Shown: positions 53,401 to 64,000 of the stretch, in pieces | Position numbering within the stretch: position 1 is the first letter of the stretch | How the letters are laid out: each line of letters starts with the position of its first letter | Assembly: GCF_043641665.1 (NCBI RefSeq) | Contig: NC_092203.1 | Location: 7,176,067-7,240,066 of the forward strand | Direction: 5' to 3' | Length of the DNA stretch: 64,000 bases | From: Enoplosus armatus | Taxonomy: Eukaryota > Chordata > Actinopteri > Centrarchiformes > Enoplosidae | The notes under the pieces: model-generated | What the model was told of the DNA's origin: nothing | Seen by the model: only the letters and a program-made list of their open reading frames with translations | Database searches by the model: none | Program-made: the position numbers and the translations under genes

Positions 53401-55277
53401 GCTTCATTAGCAAACAGTATAGTTTTAAAAACTCAGTTTTCAAGGCCCACCTGTCCTACAAGTTCTGCTCCTGCACACCTGATCCAATTAAAGTGTAATG
53501 AAACTGTGTCATCTTTAATTAGATCAGGTGTGCAGAAACAGAGCAGGAGCTAAAATATAAAGGACAGGCTGGCCTTGAAGGCTCGAGAATGAGCTGAGAA
53601 ACACTGGAGGCTGCCAATCTTCACAGCAATAGTTGTTGGTATTTATTAGAATAAAATAATAACAGTTCCACAGTACTAAGGGAAAAATCCTCCCGATGGA
53701 CCAATCGTATATCGGGGAAACATTTGTATTAGAAGCAGAGAGACTAAATTCAGCTGCTGTTTTTGTCAAATGTTACCCTGGAAAATGTGGGAAATCACAA
53801 ACTTAAACTATATAAATGACAGAGGTGGGATGTAGGTGGGACAACTTACCGTACTGCCTGACGTCCACACAGATGGAGTCAGGCGAGGTGATGTTAGCGT
53901 CAGGAGCCCTCATGGCGGCACAGGTATTCCACACGTTGAAGAAGAGGAAAACGGGTATCGCCGTGAAGCCGAAGATGGCGAGGAAGGCCAGAGCGAGGAT
54001 GTAGGTCAGGAACATGAACTGAGGAATGGAGATAGGTGAAAAGAAAGGAGAGATTTGTATTTGGCAGTATGATATTTTTCCCCCAAAGTTTGAGTTGCAT
54101 TAGAAAAATAGGCTAATATTATTCCTTAAAGACCTCCACCCACCACACACAAACACAGAGTCTGTGTTTAAACTAATGTTACTGGACATCTGCAGCAATT
54201 AGACTAATCAGGCTAGAAAGGACAAACTGTGCCAGAGTTACCCTCAAGGGTTGCATGTCTTCATGTGTCCATAAATGTGAGGTCGAGGTGTGTGAGTGTG
54301 CCTCCGCAACACCTTCATGACGACCTTTGTCCTGGCGTCTACAGCATTATGAATGACTGTTCTGTGTTAACTTTTCTATTTTAAGTAAGAACATTATAAA
54401 ATACACATCAAAGTAATTAAAAATCTCATTCAGAGGCTTTAATTTGCAGTGTAACTGGGTCAGTGGGTGTGATGATTTGCAGCAGCTGCTTGTGTTTGTG
54501 TGTGTTTGTGTGTGTGTGTTGACATACGAAGGCAGTGATGCAGCGTCCACAGGCGGTGGTCTTGAAGTCGCTCTGCAGCTCTTTCTTGATGGCGCTGGTG
54601 GTGTAAAAGCCCTCAGCTAGCAGGATGATGGCGTAGACGAAGAAGAAGGAGGCGATGCCGTAAATGATGTACTGAAAGATCTGGATCCTAAACACACACA
54701 TACAGAAAAGAAAGGACAAAGTTCAAAATCTATCAAATACCCTGCAACTGAACTGAACCGACTATTTAAAAAAATGTGTAATTAAATCCTCAAAAGTGAT
54801 GCTCAGTAAAATGCACACAGTAGCCAGGTGTGGGTGGCTGTCCTCGACGGATTTAATAACTGCAGGGGTAGTATCAGTATAAAGAAATCATTAATGGTGC
54901 CAAGAGCTCATCAATGATTCATCCTCTAAACGTTTATCAGGATATCATGTTCCTTTAGTCTTTCTGAAAACTTACAGTCAAGCATGTTAGCAGAACACCT
55001 TATTCTGTTATGTGTTTTAGTTCTTCAGTGCTTGATTCCATTGATGGAGAAAGATTTTGTAATGCCAGCTGGACCACACTGAGAACTTACACCATGGCGA
55101 GGGTGGCGTGGTCGCTGGTGACCCTGGAAAAGTGGTTCTCCAGCATGGTCAGGGTGCCGGTCAGCGCCACGTGGCCGCAGCCGCAGAACAGGGCCACGCC
55201 TGAGAAGCAGAGGATGGTGGCCACCAGGGAGGCGTAGGGCACCCCGCCCAGACACTTGATGCAGCACTCGAAGCATC
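50478..55277 (-). CDS. gpm6b: Neuronal membrane glycoprotein M6-b (exons 2-7)
   Basis: M6B is a PLP/DM20-family four-pass membrane protein of neurons and oligodendrocytes, linked to membrane trafficking and neurite growth. Coding exons on the minus strand: 55277-55091 (187 nt), 54687-54528 (160), 54018-53850 (169), 52359-52286 (74), 52206-52141 (66) and 50630-50478 (153, TAA). The 187/169/74/66 sizes equal the PLP1 pattern. Frame and all AG/GT borders agree. The protein begins [18 protein letters not shown] after a split glycine codon. It has four hydrophobic segments, the ACGRC intracellular motif, four cysteines in the large extracellular loop (NTC, SIC, KAC, DIC) and sequons NIT and NAT. 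The tail has [20 protein letters not shown], closer to M6B (YQDIKAKEEQEL) than M6A. It ends SSSYS where human M6B ends LNSYT. Fish often carry two copies (gpm6ba/gpm6bb); which this is was not resolved. Exon 1 is uncertain. Confidence 0.94.
51143..51525 (+). repeat. Direct repeat, copy B (gpm6b intron 6)
   Basis: Same orientation and core as 49145-49505, but without the foldback termini around it. Both copies contain an internal short inverted repeat, 'ccaggtgattccac' and 'gtgaaatcacctgg'. Confidence 0.8.
53440..53580. mobile_element. Small foldback element in gpm6b intron 4
   Basis: The left arm ('tcaaggcccacctgtcct...gctcctgcacacctgatc') is the inverted complement of the right arm ('gatcaggtgtgcag...gagcaggagc...aggacaggctggccttga'). 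Arms are about 45-55 bases, imperfect, with an AT-rich loop. A typical MITE-size hairpin element, no coding capacity. Confidence 0.7.
54485..54520 (+). repeat. (TG)n/(TGTT) repeat beside the gpm6b exon 3 donor
   Basis: On the gpm6b (minus) strand this is a CA-rich tract starting about 7-9 bases after the exon 3 donor (GT at 54527-54526). Confidence 0.85.
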
Positions 55278-55553
55278 CTGCAGGGGGAGACGACGAGAGC
55301 GGGATTAAGTCACAGATACAAAGGATTTCTTGTTGAAAACTTCCCCTAAAGGAGGATAAAAGAACAAAAAATCCAGGTCAGATTTGAAAGCGCAAACAAA
55401 ATGTGTGCTTAAAACCGAGCAGGAGCCAACAGAGCAGACTGCTGCAACATGACATCTCATATAGTGGCTCTATCGGCTCTGGTGATGACACTCACTGCAA
55501 CACTCGACGGCCTTTTGTCCACTGATGTTTAACTGTTACTCATGTCCACACAC

Positions 55554-55569
55554 CTGCGTAGACATTCAT
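55554..55569 (-). CDS. gpm6b: Candidate gpm6b first coding exon (MNVYA...)
   Basis: The minus strand reads ATG AAT GTC TAC GCA G, then GTGTGT. It ends in the first base of a codon, exactly the phase that exon 2 (starting GA TGC) needs. Splicing would give MNVYAGCFECC and a 274-residue protein. The preceding 'cagccccaacagc' is an acceptable start context, and the upstream stretch to about 55640 looks leader-like. Known M6B/PLP genes usually have a more distant first exon, sometimes giving MG or a longer N-terminus, so this could be chance or an alternative start. Confidence is limited. Confidence 0.35.
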
Positions 55570-56785
55570 GCTGTTGGGGCTGAATCAATGTGCTGCGAGA
55601 GAGCGTCACGCTCGTCTCTCTGAGTCTACAAGAGGAGAACAACACTCCTCCCTGTCAGGCATGTCGAGCAGCTAATCATAGCATCTTTCACAGTTAGTGT
55701 GCGTTCACTTTGAGCTCAGCTGGGAGTGCTGAATATTACATGTAAGCTGCACTACACGCTCGCATCCTACACTGCTCCAAAAAACTCCATCTCCCTTTTG
55801 TCTTTAAAGAAACATTTCAAACCTTTTTTTGTTCTTTCCTATGCCCAGATTGTATGAATAACTCATAACCTAAATAAATTATTTCAAAATAAATGACTAG
55901 CCATTTTCTAGGGCATCAGAGAAGTGACATTTAGGTTGCACTTCTTCAGAGTCGCACCTCTAAAACACTGCAGATGTCTTCGCTGTTACAGGGCACTACT
56001 CCTGCAGATGAAAGTGAGAATGAGACTGATGCTTTGCTTCATGTACTTTTGGTTTCAGTGCAATTAAAAATCCAGTGCAAATGACAAACGTTAGAAACTG
56101 AGAGAGACTAAAATTGGCTCGCACACCTCGCATATATTGTCAAGTTTCTCCAGCATTTTTCTTATTTTTCACAACTCTAGAATGATGATGAATGATGGTA
56201 AATTATCCCTTGTGCTCGAGCACTTTCCACGGAGTGATGATGATGATAAATTAGTAAATTTGTTTTCCATTAACCGTGGCAGCGCGTGAGTGAGTTAAGA
56301 GCTACATGGGATATAGGTACAGGAAACTGCTCCCATCACAGTCAAGAGGATGAAGAGGAATGAAAAGGATGGAAAATAATACATTGTATTGAGCACAAGA
56401 GTCGTATCTTATATAACACCCGTTAAAAATAGCTCCTCCAGCAAAGCAGGAAGTTACTCTGGGAAAAAAAAGGAAAAAGACAAAATGAACTGTCTTGTGT
56501 GTGCCACTTTGCTGTTTCCATGACAACCTGCTCCAATTGGCGACTCTGAAGCATCATTATTTCAGAAGTTTGTTGAATCTAAACAACTCTATTTGTAAAG
56601 CCTTGAATACCTGATTACATATCTTTCAAACCTGTTCTAAACTCTCTGTCTTTATCTAATCGACCGCTCGGGCCAGGTAGTGTTACAAGCTTGTGGACGG
56701 TTGTTATCGATGAGTTTAAAGGAGCAGATTGATTTCAACCCTGCTGAGGGGGGGCAGGATCATCGATAGCATCACTGACGGGGGA

Positions 56786-57190
56786 AGTCGGTTGGCTCAC
56801 CGCTTTGGTCCAGAATGACATTTCTATTCAAAGGATTGCCGTGAATATTGGCAGAGACTATCGTGGTTTCCAGGCGATGAATCCTACTGACTTTGGTGAC
56901 CCCGTGACTTTTCCTCCAGAGCCGCCATGAGGTTCACATTTGTGATTTTGATGACAATACTTGAGAATTGTCCAATACTGAAAAACTAATGACATTCCCA
57001 TCAGCCTCAGCTGTACTTTGTGTAACACACTAAATTAAGACAGTAAACATTGTAAACATTACACTTTCATCAGAATGTTAGCATGCTGATGTTAGCATTT
57101 AGCTCAAAGCACCTCTGTGCCTCAGTACAGCCTCACAGAGCCGCTAGCTGTTAGCTTGGCTTCTCTTGTTTAGGCGTGTGTGCAATAAAA
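56786..57190 (+). repeat. Dispersed teleost repeat ('gactttggtgatcccctgac' type), copy 2
   Basis: Fullest copy here. It runs from 'gttggctcaccgctttggtccag' through 'gatgaatcctactgactttgg', 'gccgccatgaggtt' and 'gttagcatgctgatgttagc' to 'ctagctgttagcttggctt'. Parallels lie at 12449-12750 and inverted at 32560-32680. Confidence 0.7.
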
Positions 57191-58871
57191 GGAAAAGGGC
57201 AAGTTGATCTGGAAAAGTTGTTTGTTTGCTGAATAGGAAGGTTTTGTACAATTGCATAAAATATACAAAACAAAATAAAAGATATGACACAACTCTGTAC
57301 ATAATAACAATAACTTGTAACTTACAACAACCTAAAAGTTTGAAACTACCTTTGTAAACCCAGTCAGCAGAGTTTATGATTTACCATCTTATGATTATTA
57401 ACAAGCAGCTGGTAATTTACATAAACTATATAATTAATAGGGTTTTAAAATAAAGCTTATCTGAAATTTCCATATGGTACTAACAAATGTTTTATTCCTC
57501 CTTTGCTGAGGCTCGTTTCTGACCCCAGTGTGGGGTCATGTGGCGGCACATATTGAAAACCCCTCCTCTGCCCATCAGAGTGAATGAAAACCCAAATCAT
57601 AAATCTAAGATGCAACTGCTCCCCTCCAAAGTGTGCTGCTGCTGAAGACTCTGCGTTGCGTAACTGAGCGGAGGCCCGTTGCATAATAGATCCAAATCCT
57701 ATTAATGTTAATGAAGGAAGCGGGCTGATGGAGAGGTGGAGCTGATAAGGCTGGATGGCTCTAAAATCCTGAGCCAGAAACAGGCCAGGCCTCGAGGGGG
57801 GGGCTGCAATGGACTCGCTGGTTGATACAATGACGACCGGGAGAGCTGTGTAAAAGCTGCTCCACGCTGACACTTCATCCTGCTATAAAACGTCAATCTC
57901 AACAGGTAATTTAGACTGTTAGTCTTCCTGTCTTCTTTTATTTAGAGAAGATAATAAAACCTGCCAGTGAGACGTGGTAATCCTGCTTTTTCAAATACAA
58001 ATCAAGAATTTTCAGGAGACGTTATCTTGGACTTGGGACTATAACTCCTAGCTAACTTTAACTCAAGGTGGAGAAAGCAGCCTATTATCAGAAAAAACTT
58101 AAATTCAAGATAAATCCCAAGAGTACAAGACTGGTATTTAAGGCTGATATTATTTCGTTATTTCGTCGTTAACTCTGTCGTCTCTCTGGCCCCATGCGGC
58201 TTCATGGATGAATTCACAGGTTTCTTTTTAACACTGAACGTGCCTCTCGTCTGGTCCGCCTGTGGCTACGACTGTTTGTCAGCCTCAGTTTTAAAGTGTG
58301 CTAATGGGAAACAGACAGGCCGGAGTGGTCAGCCCCAGCAAGCCCTAATGGAAATCAATGGACTATTCATTAGAGTAGAATTTAGGTGACACACCGAGGC
58401 CGGCCCATCGCTCTCGTTTTATACCTCGCTGCATCTCGCTACTTCTTGCCTTCCTCTCTGCTCTCTCTTTGAAATATGACTGCATGCCCACGCTGTACTT
58501 ACAGTGAGCCAGCTGGAGTTAATCGCTAAGTCAATACGTTACGTTCCTGTTACGATGCTGGATCATATATCATCTCAACAATCTCAGACCGAGGACGATG
58601 CATCAGGTTGTGGGAACACTTTACAGGCTGTCTGTGAAGGCGCTCGCAGATATGAAAGACTATGAAAGATTTGGGGATTTCTGTTAATTTTGTCAAGCGA
58701 CAGAACAGCAAATAATTTGACGGACAAGAGCTGCAATTAAGGATTAACATCCCCTGCTGTTAAAGCTTGTTCTCTTTCCAAAAGCGCCTTGCTTAAATTA
58801 GGATTTCAATTTGCAGCCGATTGTGACAGTAAGCGGAATAATGACAATAGATGCCTATTCGTTTTTTCCAC

Positions 58872-59104
58872 AGACAAAGACAAAAGGGAGGGATGAGGTG
58901 AAGAAAAACTGAGAAGGAACAATATAAGCGAGGAGTATGAGATAGAAAAAGGAAACGCAGAGGTGAATGGAGAGGAAGGCCGAGCGAGAGATCGATAGAA
59001 AGCGAGCAGATGAACAAAGGGAAGAGGAAAAAGGAGAGAAGAAGGTGAAGAAAGAGGCAGAGCGAGCGAGGAAGAGCAGAGAAAAGAACAGAGAGAGAGA
59101 AAGT
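58872..59104 (+). repeat. Long purine-rich tract
   Basis: About 230 bases, strongly G/A biased on the + strand with scattered C/T. The long leucine/serine-rich frames on the minus strand are artefacts of this bias. Confidence 0.75.
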
Positions 59105-59210
59105 GTAAGCGAAAAAGCAGTTCTTGGCCCCAGGGCCGGCAAATAGCAGTTGCCATAGCAACGTGTTACCCACGACCCAGTTCAGCGTTAGCGTTGTCCT
59201 TCGCAGCCGC

Positions 59211-59212
<2 letters not shown>

Positions 59213-59259
<47 letters not shown>
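59213..59259 (+). repeat. (CA)n microsatellite
   Basis: About 23 CA units, shortly after the purine-rich tract. Confidence 0.95.
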
Positions 59260-59260
<1 letters not shown>

Positions 59261-59539
59261 AATGCAGAATGATGTAACCTCAATAAAAACCTAAAGATTG
59301 GTGCTAAGCGGTGACAAAGGTCTAGACTTTGAACCAAACAATGACGACAGTACAGGAAGTGAAAGCAACCGAAGTGATGACAAGAAACATGGAAGGAGGG
59401 AGATGAAAAGTATCTCCGTCCATATTCCGCTGGGCAGGTGTTGGGAAGTGGGTCATACCAATATTGTGTTGTTAGATGTGAAAAGAGAGATAGACGGGGG
59501 AGAGAGAAGAAGATCCAGAGTCCAAGTTAAGGTCGAGCG

Positions 59540-59690
59540 GTGATGGAGCGTTTACGGACTACAGGTCGTCCTCGATCTGCTGAGACTGTTTCTGCTTTGA
59601 AAACCTGTCTCAAGACACGTTTTTACAGACTTGTCTTTAGCCTTATGTGTTTACGTAACACAGCTCTGTTTTAATAATTTTCTGTTGTCC
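59540..59690 (+). mobile_element. Possible LINE reverse-transcriptase 3' remnant
   Basis: One frame reads RSAETVSALKTCLKTRFYRLVF. That resembles the C-terminal 'FKSRLKTHLF'-type end of fish non-LTR retrotransposon ORF2 proteins. Only about 35 codons are visible and no upstream polymerase motifs remain, so this is a short relic at best. Confidence 0.3.
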
Positions 59691-60640
59691 TACCCTTTGG
59701 TCCTAAACACAGATAATTCCATCGTCAGTATATCTATGTTTGCACTGCAGGCAGTGAATGATGTGTGAGGAGCTGTGCAGCTGCACAAAGTATGAAGGAA
59801 AATAGTCTGTCCAACAGATATTGTCCAGGGTCCCCTCATGTTTATTCATATTTTTTACTGGTGTTCTGTACAAAGAAGCAGGGTGTCCTCTAAACAACAC
59901 TTTCCACACAGTCAACACAAAACCTGCATTTTCTTTTTCTTTTTCCTTTTAAAAGAAAATCACATTTCATATTCCAAGTCTTCTTCTCTTGGACAAGACA
60001 ACGTTTCAGGCTCTTTGATTGGATGAATGAGGCGCAGCACAGAGCAGACATGGTTGGAGACAGAACTTGTCACCGTTTGCTGAAGTCCTTTGTGATTATG
60101 CTTCGCTTCCTGTCAATCACCTGACACCAACGACATGAAATAATCCCTCAAATACATGTCGCCTTACAAACTTCATTGTCACATTGTCACTAGGTTTGAA
60201 TTTGTAGCGTTTGCATTGTAAAACAGTTTAAAGAATATAAGTACATTGCAAAATCATTGGATAATAAACTGGACACACTATAAATAACTGTATTCTCTTT
60301 TAGTGGCAGCTTTCATCTAAAGATCATCCTGCCTGGACGTATGTGCTGTATTTCTCTGAGAGTAGAGGAGATTGAGAAGATTACATCCACTGTCCTGATA
60401 GTTAATAATAATTTGCCATAAACTGTACAACCCAGTGGCACAGTGTGATTATCGCCAACTGTTCGTACGCACGGTGCATCTGCCAGGAATAACAGCGTTA
60501 ATAAAGCTTTGTGAATATTTCAGCGGCCGGTCTGGTCCCTGCCTGCGGCTGTATTCCAATTTAGAAGTGCTGTATTCATTATGGGGCAATTTCCTCACAG
60601 TGCATTATGGGTAGATTCCCACAAGAGTCGAGGAGGACCT

Positions 60641-60641
<1 letters not shown>

Positions 60642-60690
<49 letters not shown>
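60642..60690 (+). repeat. (GA)n microsatellite
   Basis: About 24 GA units, followed by further purine-rich sequence to 60740. Confidence 0.95.
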
Positions 60691-60694
<4 letters not shown>

Positions 60695-60813
60695 AAGGGT
60701 GTGGGAAAGTAAAGGAGATGGAGAGGAGAGGGGGGATGGATGGCTGCGTCTCCTCTGGTTGAGATGAAAAAGAAACCCCATCTGTTTGATGGCAGCAGAC
60801 TTCAGCCACAACA

Positions 60814-60838
<25 letters not shown>
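60814..60838 (+). repeat. (CA)n microsatellite
   Basis: About 12 CA units. Confidence 0.95.
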
Positions 60839-60844
<6 letters not shown>

Positions 60845-61251
60845 TAACCTCATAACTTCAGCTTGGGAGATTTCCGTCTTTCCACTTGAGTTGAAGGATA
60901 AAATGCTCCTCTGAGCTTTTATGAAACTCTTTTAAACACCATGAGAGAACATCAAAACCGCATCGTCATGAAGTTAAAGAAGCTGTTTTCCCTTAAAGGA
61001 TAATTCCAGTTTGTTACAACTTGGGTCTTGTTTTTATAGTTTTTCCTCATTGTTTCTATCAGTTGACACACCAAAGTAATTGCTTAAATCTGGGAGCAGG
61101 GTGATATTTCCACAACAATGTCCAAAAGGGGAAGAAACACGAGCAGTTAAATGATCAGACAGATTGTAAACAAATCCAACAGTTTAGTCGGATGATGTTA
61201 ACCAATGGTGAGCAGACTCAAAATGTTGGTGATAATCTCTCTTTGCCCAAG

Positions 61252-61716
61252 CAACTAACGATTTTCATGATTCATTAATCTGCCAGTTACTTTCTCAGTT
61301 AAATGGTTAATTGTTTAGTCTATAAAATTGCTTGTTTTGCCCGACTAACACGAGTCTTCACAGGAGGCGCAGAGTAGTAGCTTCAGTCCTGCATGTGATG
61401 CATTCAGGAACAAGTTCATGTGCATTTTGGCAGTGTTCACATGAGCTGTTACGCAGTCTTTATAAACAGCTGTATTGATAGATAAGAAGCTGTCAGACAT
61501 ACATCAAATGACTAAAAAACGAGGCTGAAACGGTCTAAAATCTAAAGATAATCAACATACTGTCATATAGATATGAAGAAAAGCAGAAAATCATCACAAT
61601 TGAGAAGCTGGAAACATCAAAAAGTTGGTATTTTTGCTTGAAAAATGACTCAAACGACTAACTATTATCAAAATCGTTCATATTTTGCCAATCAAGGAAT
61701 CCACTAATTGTTTCAG
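61252..61716 (-). repeat. AT-rich dispersed teleost repeat, copy 3 (interrupted)
   Basis: Ends 'ctaacgattttcatgattcattaatc' and 'ccactaattgtttcagctct', with the core 'gcttgttttgcccgac' near 61329. About 150 bases from 61345 to 61500 do not fit the family and may be an insertion. Confidence 0.55.
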
Positions 61717-63107
61717 CTCTTACTGTGATCAGTGAGTGTTCAGGTAATAATTCTACTGCTTTTGTTTTGTCTTCTAAAAAACTAGAATTATCCTTCAAAA
61801 GGCAGCAGTTTGTTGGCACACGCAGAGTTGCTGCATGTGAAGAATCCTGTTCAGAAAGTATTCACGCAAAGAAAATACTTTTTATGCGCTGTTCGAATCA
61901 GCTTGACCTCTTTAATACCTCCTTCCTCATCTCGACACACACGCATCTGATAACCGACACATTATCAAAGCAAATGTTTTCAGTAATCGGCTTATTTGCC
62001 GCGTTGATCAAGAGGACACAATATGCTCTGCGCCAGGTAAGAGGATGACGCCAGCGGCCATCACCATTCCCAACCTTTTTTCTTTTTTTCCCACGGTACA
62101 TAACTGACCCTAATCTTCTGTTTGTGAGAAACTGTTGGCTGGTTCTGCAGCATTATGAATGCCACAAGGTCAGCATCTGGCCAGGCGTAATTGAGCATGA
62201 TGGACTCTCAAATCCCGTTCCTGGTGCTCTGCTGCGTGATCAATACTTTTATCCCGCTGATCTGCCGCATGTTGGTTCCCTCCATCTCTCCCTTTCTGTT
62301 GCCAATCGGGGCTAAACTCTAAACAGCTGGGTGAAGGACTCAACTCCCAAGACACACAGCAAACACACCCACCCGTGTTGAATGTACAAAATTAATAAAA
62401 AATACAGAAACGCACACACAGATGGGGCACACACGTCAGTGGATTCTCACAGATGCAGAGAAACACACACAAACTGTTCGTCTGGTGCAAATTACAGTGA
62501 GTTTGTTTGCATCTGCAACCTGTGCGTGCCAAAAACAAAAATTAGAAAGTAAATATTAGAAAACACAGGAAGTGATCAGTAAAGCGTGACATTCAAGCAC
62601 ACCAGAGAAGCGGTAACTTCACATCGCGCTCCGTTATGCTCTCACACGCACTTAAACATCAAATATTAATCTGCTCTCTGGGTGAGTTTAGGTGCTTTTG
62701 CTTGTTTTTTTGTCTCTTGGTGAGTTGCAGCTGGAGTGCCTTCACGCTCACGTGCTGCCTGCGAGGGAGAGTGCAGTGTGACATGCTGCACCTATTGACC
62801 TGATGTTCCCTGTCATGGTCCACCAGGATTAACAACCGATACAGTAGATTTGCAAGGCAGATCAAGAGGCAATGTTGAGACAGATCAGGCCCTGATTCAT
62901 ACAGTAAAAGTGTTTTTTAAATCACTAAGACTGGTAAATGGAAGTTTCTTTATTACCTGGATCAAATGTGTGTTAGTTTAGCAGATGTTTTAATACTTCT
63001 TTCACTGTTTTTATGTGGCAACTTGAGGCAAGAACAGAACCATGTGGGAGAAAATTCAGACAAACATGATGAGCCAACTGAAAAGTGAAAACCCTGAGAT
63101 GTCTTCT

Positions 63108-63330
63108 GACATACCAAATCCAAATGATGAAGAAGTAATTAAAATGATAAGTCCAAACATTTGACTTATTAAATCCAAATTATGAGAACGTAATACAGAT
63201 TATGAGATAGTAAAACATTTTGAGATACTCACAGTGGCTAATGATAGCTAATGTTAGCAAAGTTGAATCATTACAGAGCCTGACTGTTCTCTCATTGATA
63301 CTAAGTCAAAATTATGAGATAGTAACTTAC
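63108..63330 (+). repeat. Degenerate short tandem array ('aaattatgagatagtaa' units)
   Basis: Units such as 'ccaaattatgagaacgtaat', 'cagattatgagatagtaa', 'acattttgagatact' and, after a 70-base spacer, 'caaaattatgagatagtaa' repeat at about 20-base spacing. Confidence 0.55.
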
Positions 63331-63345
63331 TTATTCTTTCTTCTT

Positions 63346-63363
63346 CTTTTTTTTTTTTTTTTT
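63346..63363 (+). repeat. Poly(T) run
   Basis: Eighteen T residues or close to it; may be the tail of a minus-strand retroposon, though no body is recognised. Confidence 0.6.
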
Positions 63364-64000
63364 GGAATATGTGGAATGAGAAGTTATTATTATCCTGGTT
63401 TATCTTCAGGCAATCTCATAATTTGGAGAGTATTATCGCACGATATGATGCAAGAAAGCTGCATTTTTGTCCTTTAGGGCTATTTTTTGTAATGAGGCAA
63501 GTACAATTAATTAAGTATTTAAAAGTGCCTGGCTGTAGGGTTCAGTGACTACACCTAAACAGAGACGGCAGAAAGCTGCCTCATGTTTCTAATCTTCTCC
63601 TGTTCCGCAGCAGGATCACCTGTGAGCGCTATTAGTCTGAGTCTTGTTCCACCAAAATGTAAAATGGCCCCTCTGGCCAGAAGTGCCGTGCCACTGAACT
63701 GAATGCCTCGTCGGTTACGCAACCAACTTGGCTAATGCCACTTTCCCTGAGATGTCAAAGAAGTCGGTGGCCCTCCCCTGGCCCCCTTCGCCTCCACTCC
63801 ACCCTCCTCCCCCTGATGTGATTATGGAGATTCACTTTCCAGCCGCCTCAGGGGCTCCATGAACACTGTGTGTGTGTGTGTGGTTGGCACAAGGGCCCAA
63901 CTGAGCATGTTACTGCAGAGAGTCTCATTAACTGTAACACACACTTTCTATGAAGGCTGAAGTCACGTAGTTGAAATATTATGAATTATGAGCACCAATT

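Larger units (their letters stand above)
55641..64000. other. Non-coding region upstream of, or within, the first gpm6b intron
   Basis: No further coding exon was recognised on either strand. It holds repeats at 56786-57190, 59213-59259, 60642-60690, 60814-60838, 61252-61716, 63108-63330 and 63346-63363, a purine-rich tract (58872-59104) and a possible LINE remnant (59540-59690). If gpm6b uses a distant first exon, as in mammals, this is intron 1. Confidence 0.4.

Noticed and set aside
58793..59257. Minus-strand 154-codon frame rich in Leu/Ser with a VCVCVC start
   Set aside because: Produced by a (CA)n repeat followed by a purine-rich tract; hydrophobicity here is an artefact, not a membrane protein.

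Overview
The window looks like ordinary nuclear DNA of a teleost fish, probably a percomorph. It has vertebrate genes with GT-AG introns, long (CA)n microsatellites, and several dispersed repeat types that I associate with spiny-rayed fish. There is no bacterial, viral or plasmid signature.

Five protein-coding genes can be supported. On the + strand, in order: a phosphoribosyl-pyrophosphate synthetase (prps2-like; exons 2-7 at 2914-6052, first coding exon left of the window), a beta-thymosin (tmsb4x-like, 9611-9909), the TFIIS-like single-coding-exon gene tceanc (38710-39717) and the late-endosomal GTPase rab9a (44890-45495). On the - strand is gpm6b, a four-pass PLP/DM20-family membrane glycoprotein (exons 2-7, 55277 down to 50478). 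Order and orientation match human Xp22.2 (PRPS2, TMSB4X, TCEANC, RAB9A, GPM6B). Human neighbours TLR7/TLR8, EGFL6, TRAPPC2 and OFD1 are not seen between them.

Layout: 1-7165 prps2-like gene; 7166-8400 a short gap with two CTCF-like motifs; 8400-10820 thymosin gene; 10820-38400 a 27-kb gene-poor interval of microsatellites, dispersed repeats and a few motif-dense stretches; 38400-41120 tceanc; 42000-45860 rab9a with a GC-rich leader; 45860-50477 convergent gap and gpm6b 3' region; 50478-55640 gpm6b coding exons, with a candidate short first exon at 55554-55569; 55640-64000 non-coding sequence upstream of or inside gpm6b.

The genes do not form one pathway: nucleotide precursor synthesis, actin-monomer buffering, transcription elongation, late-endosome recycling and neural membrane protein. 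The conserved neighbourhood is the unifying fact. I found no clear undescribed system. The most checkable new points are a possible alternative gpm6b N-terminus, (CA)n tracts immediately after 5' splice sites in two genes, a stable GC hairpin just after the prps2 stop codon, CTCF-like motifs at gene borders, and a direct duplication in and beside gpm6b with one copy nested in a foldback transposon.
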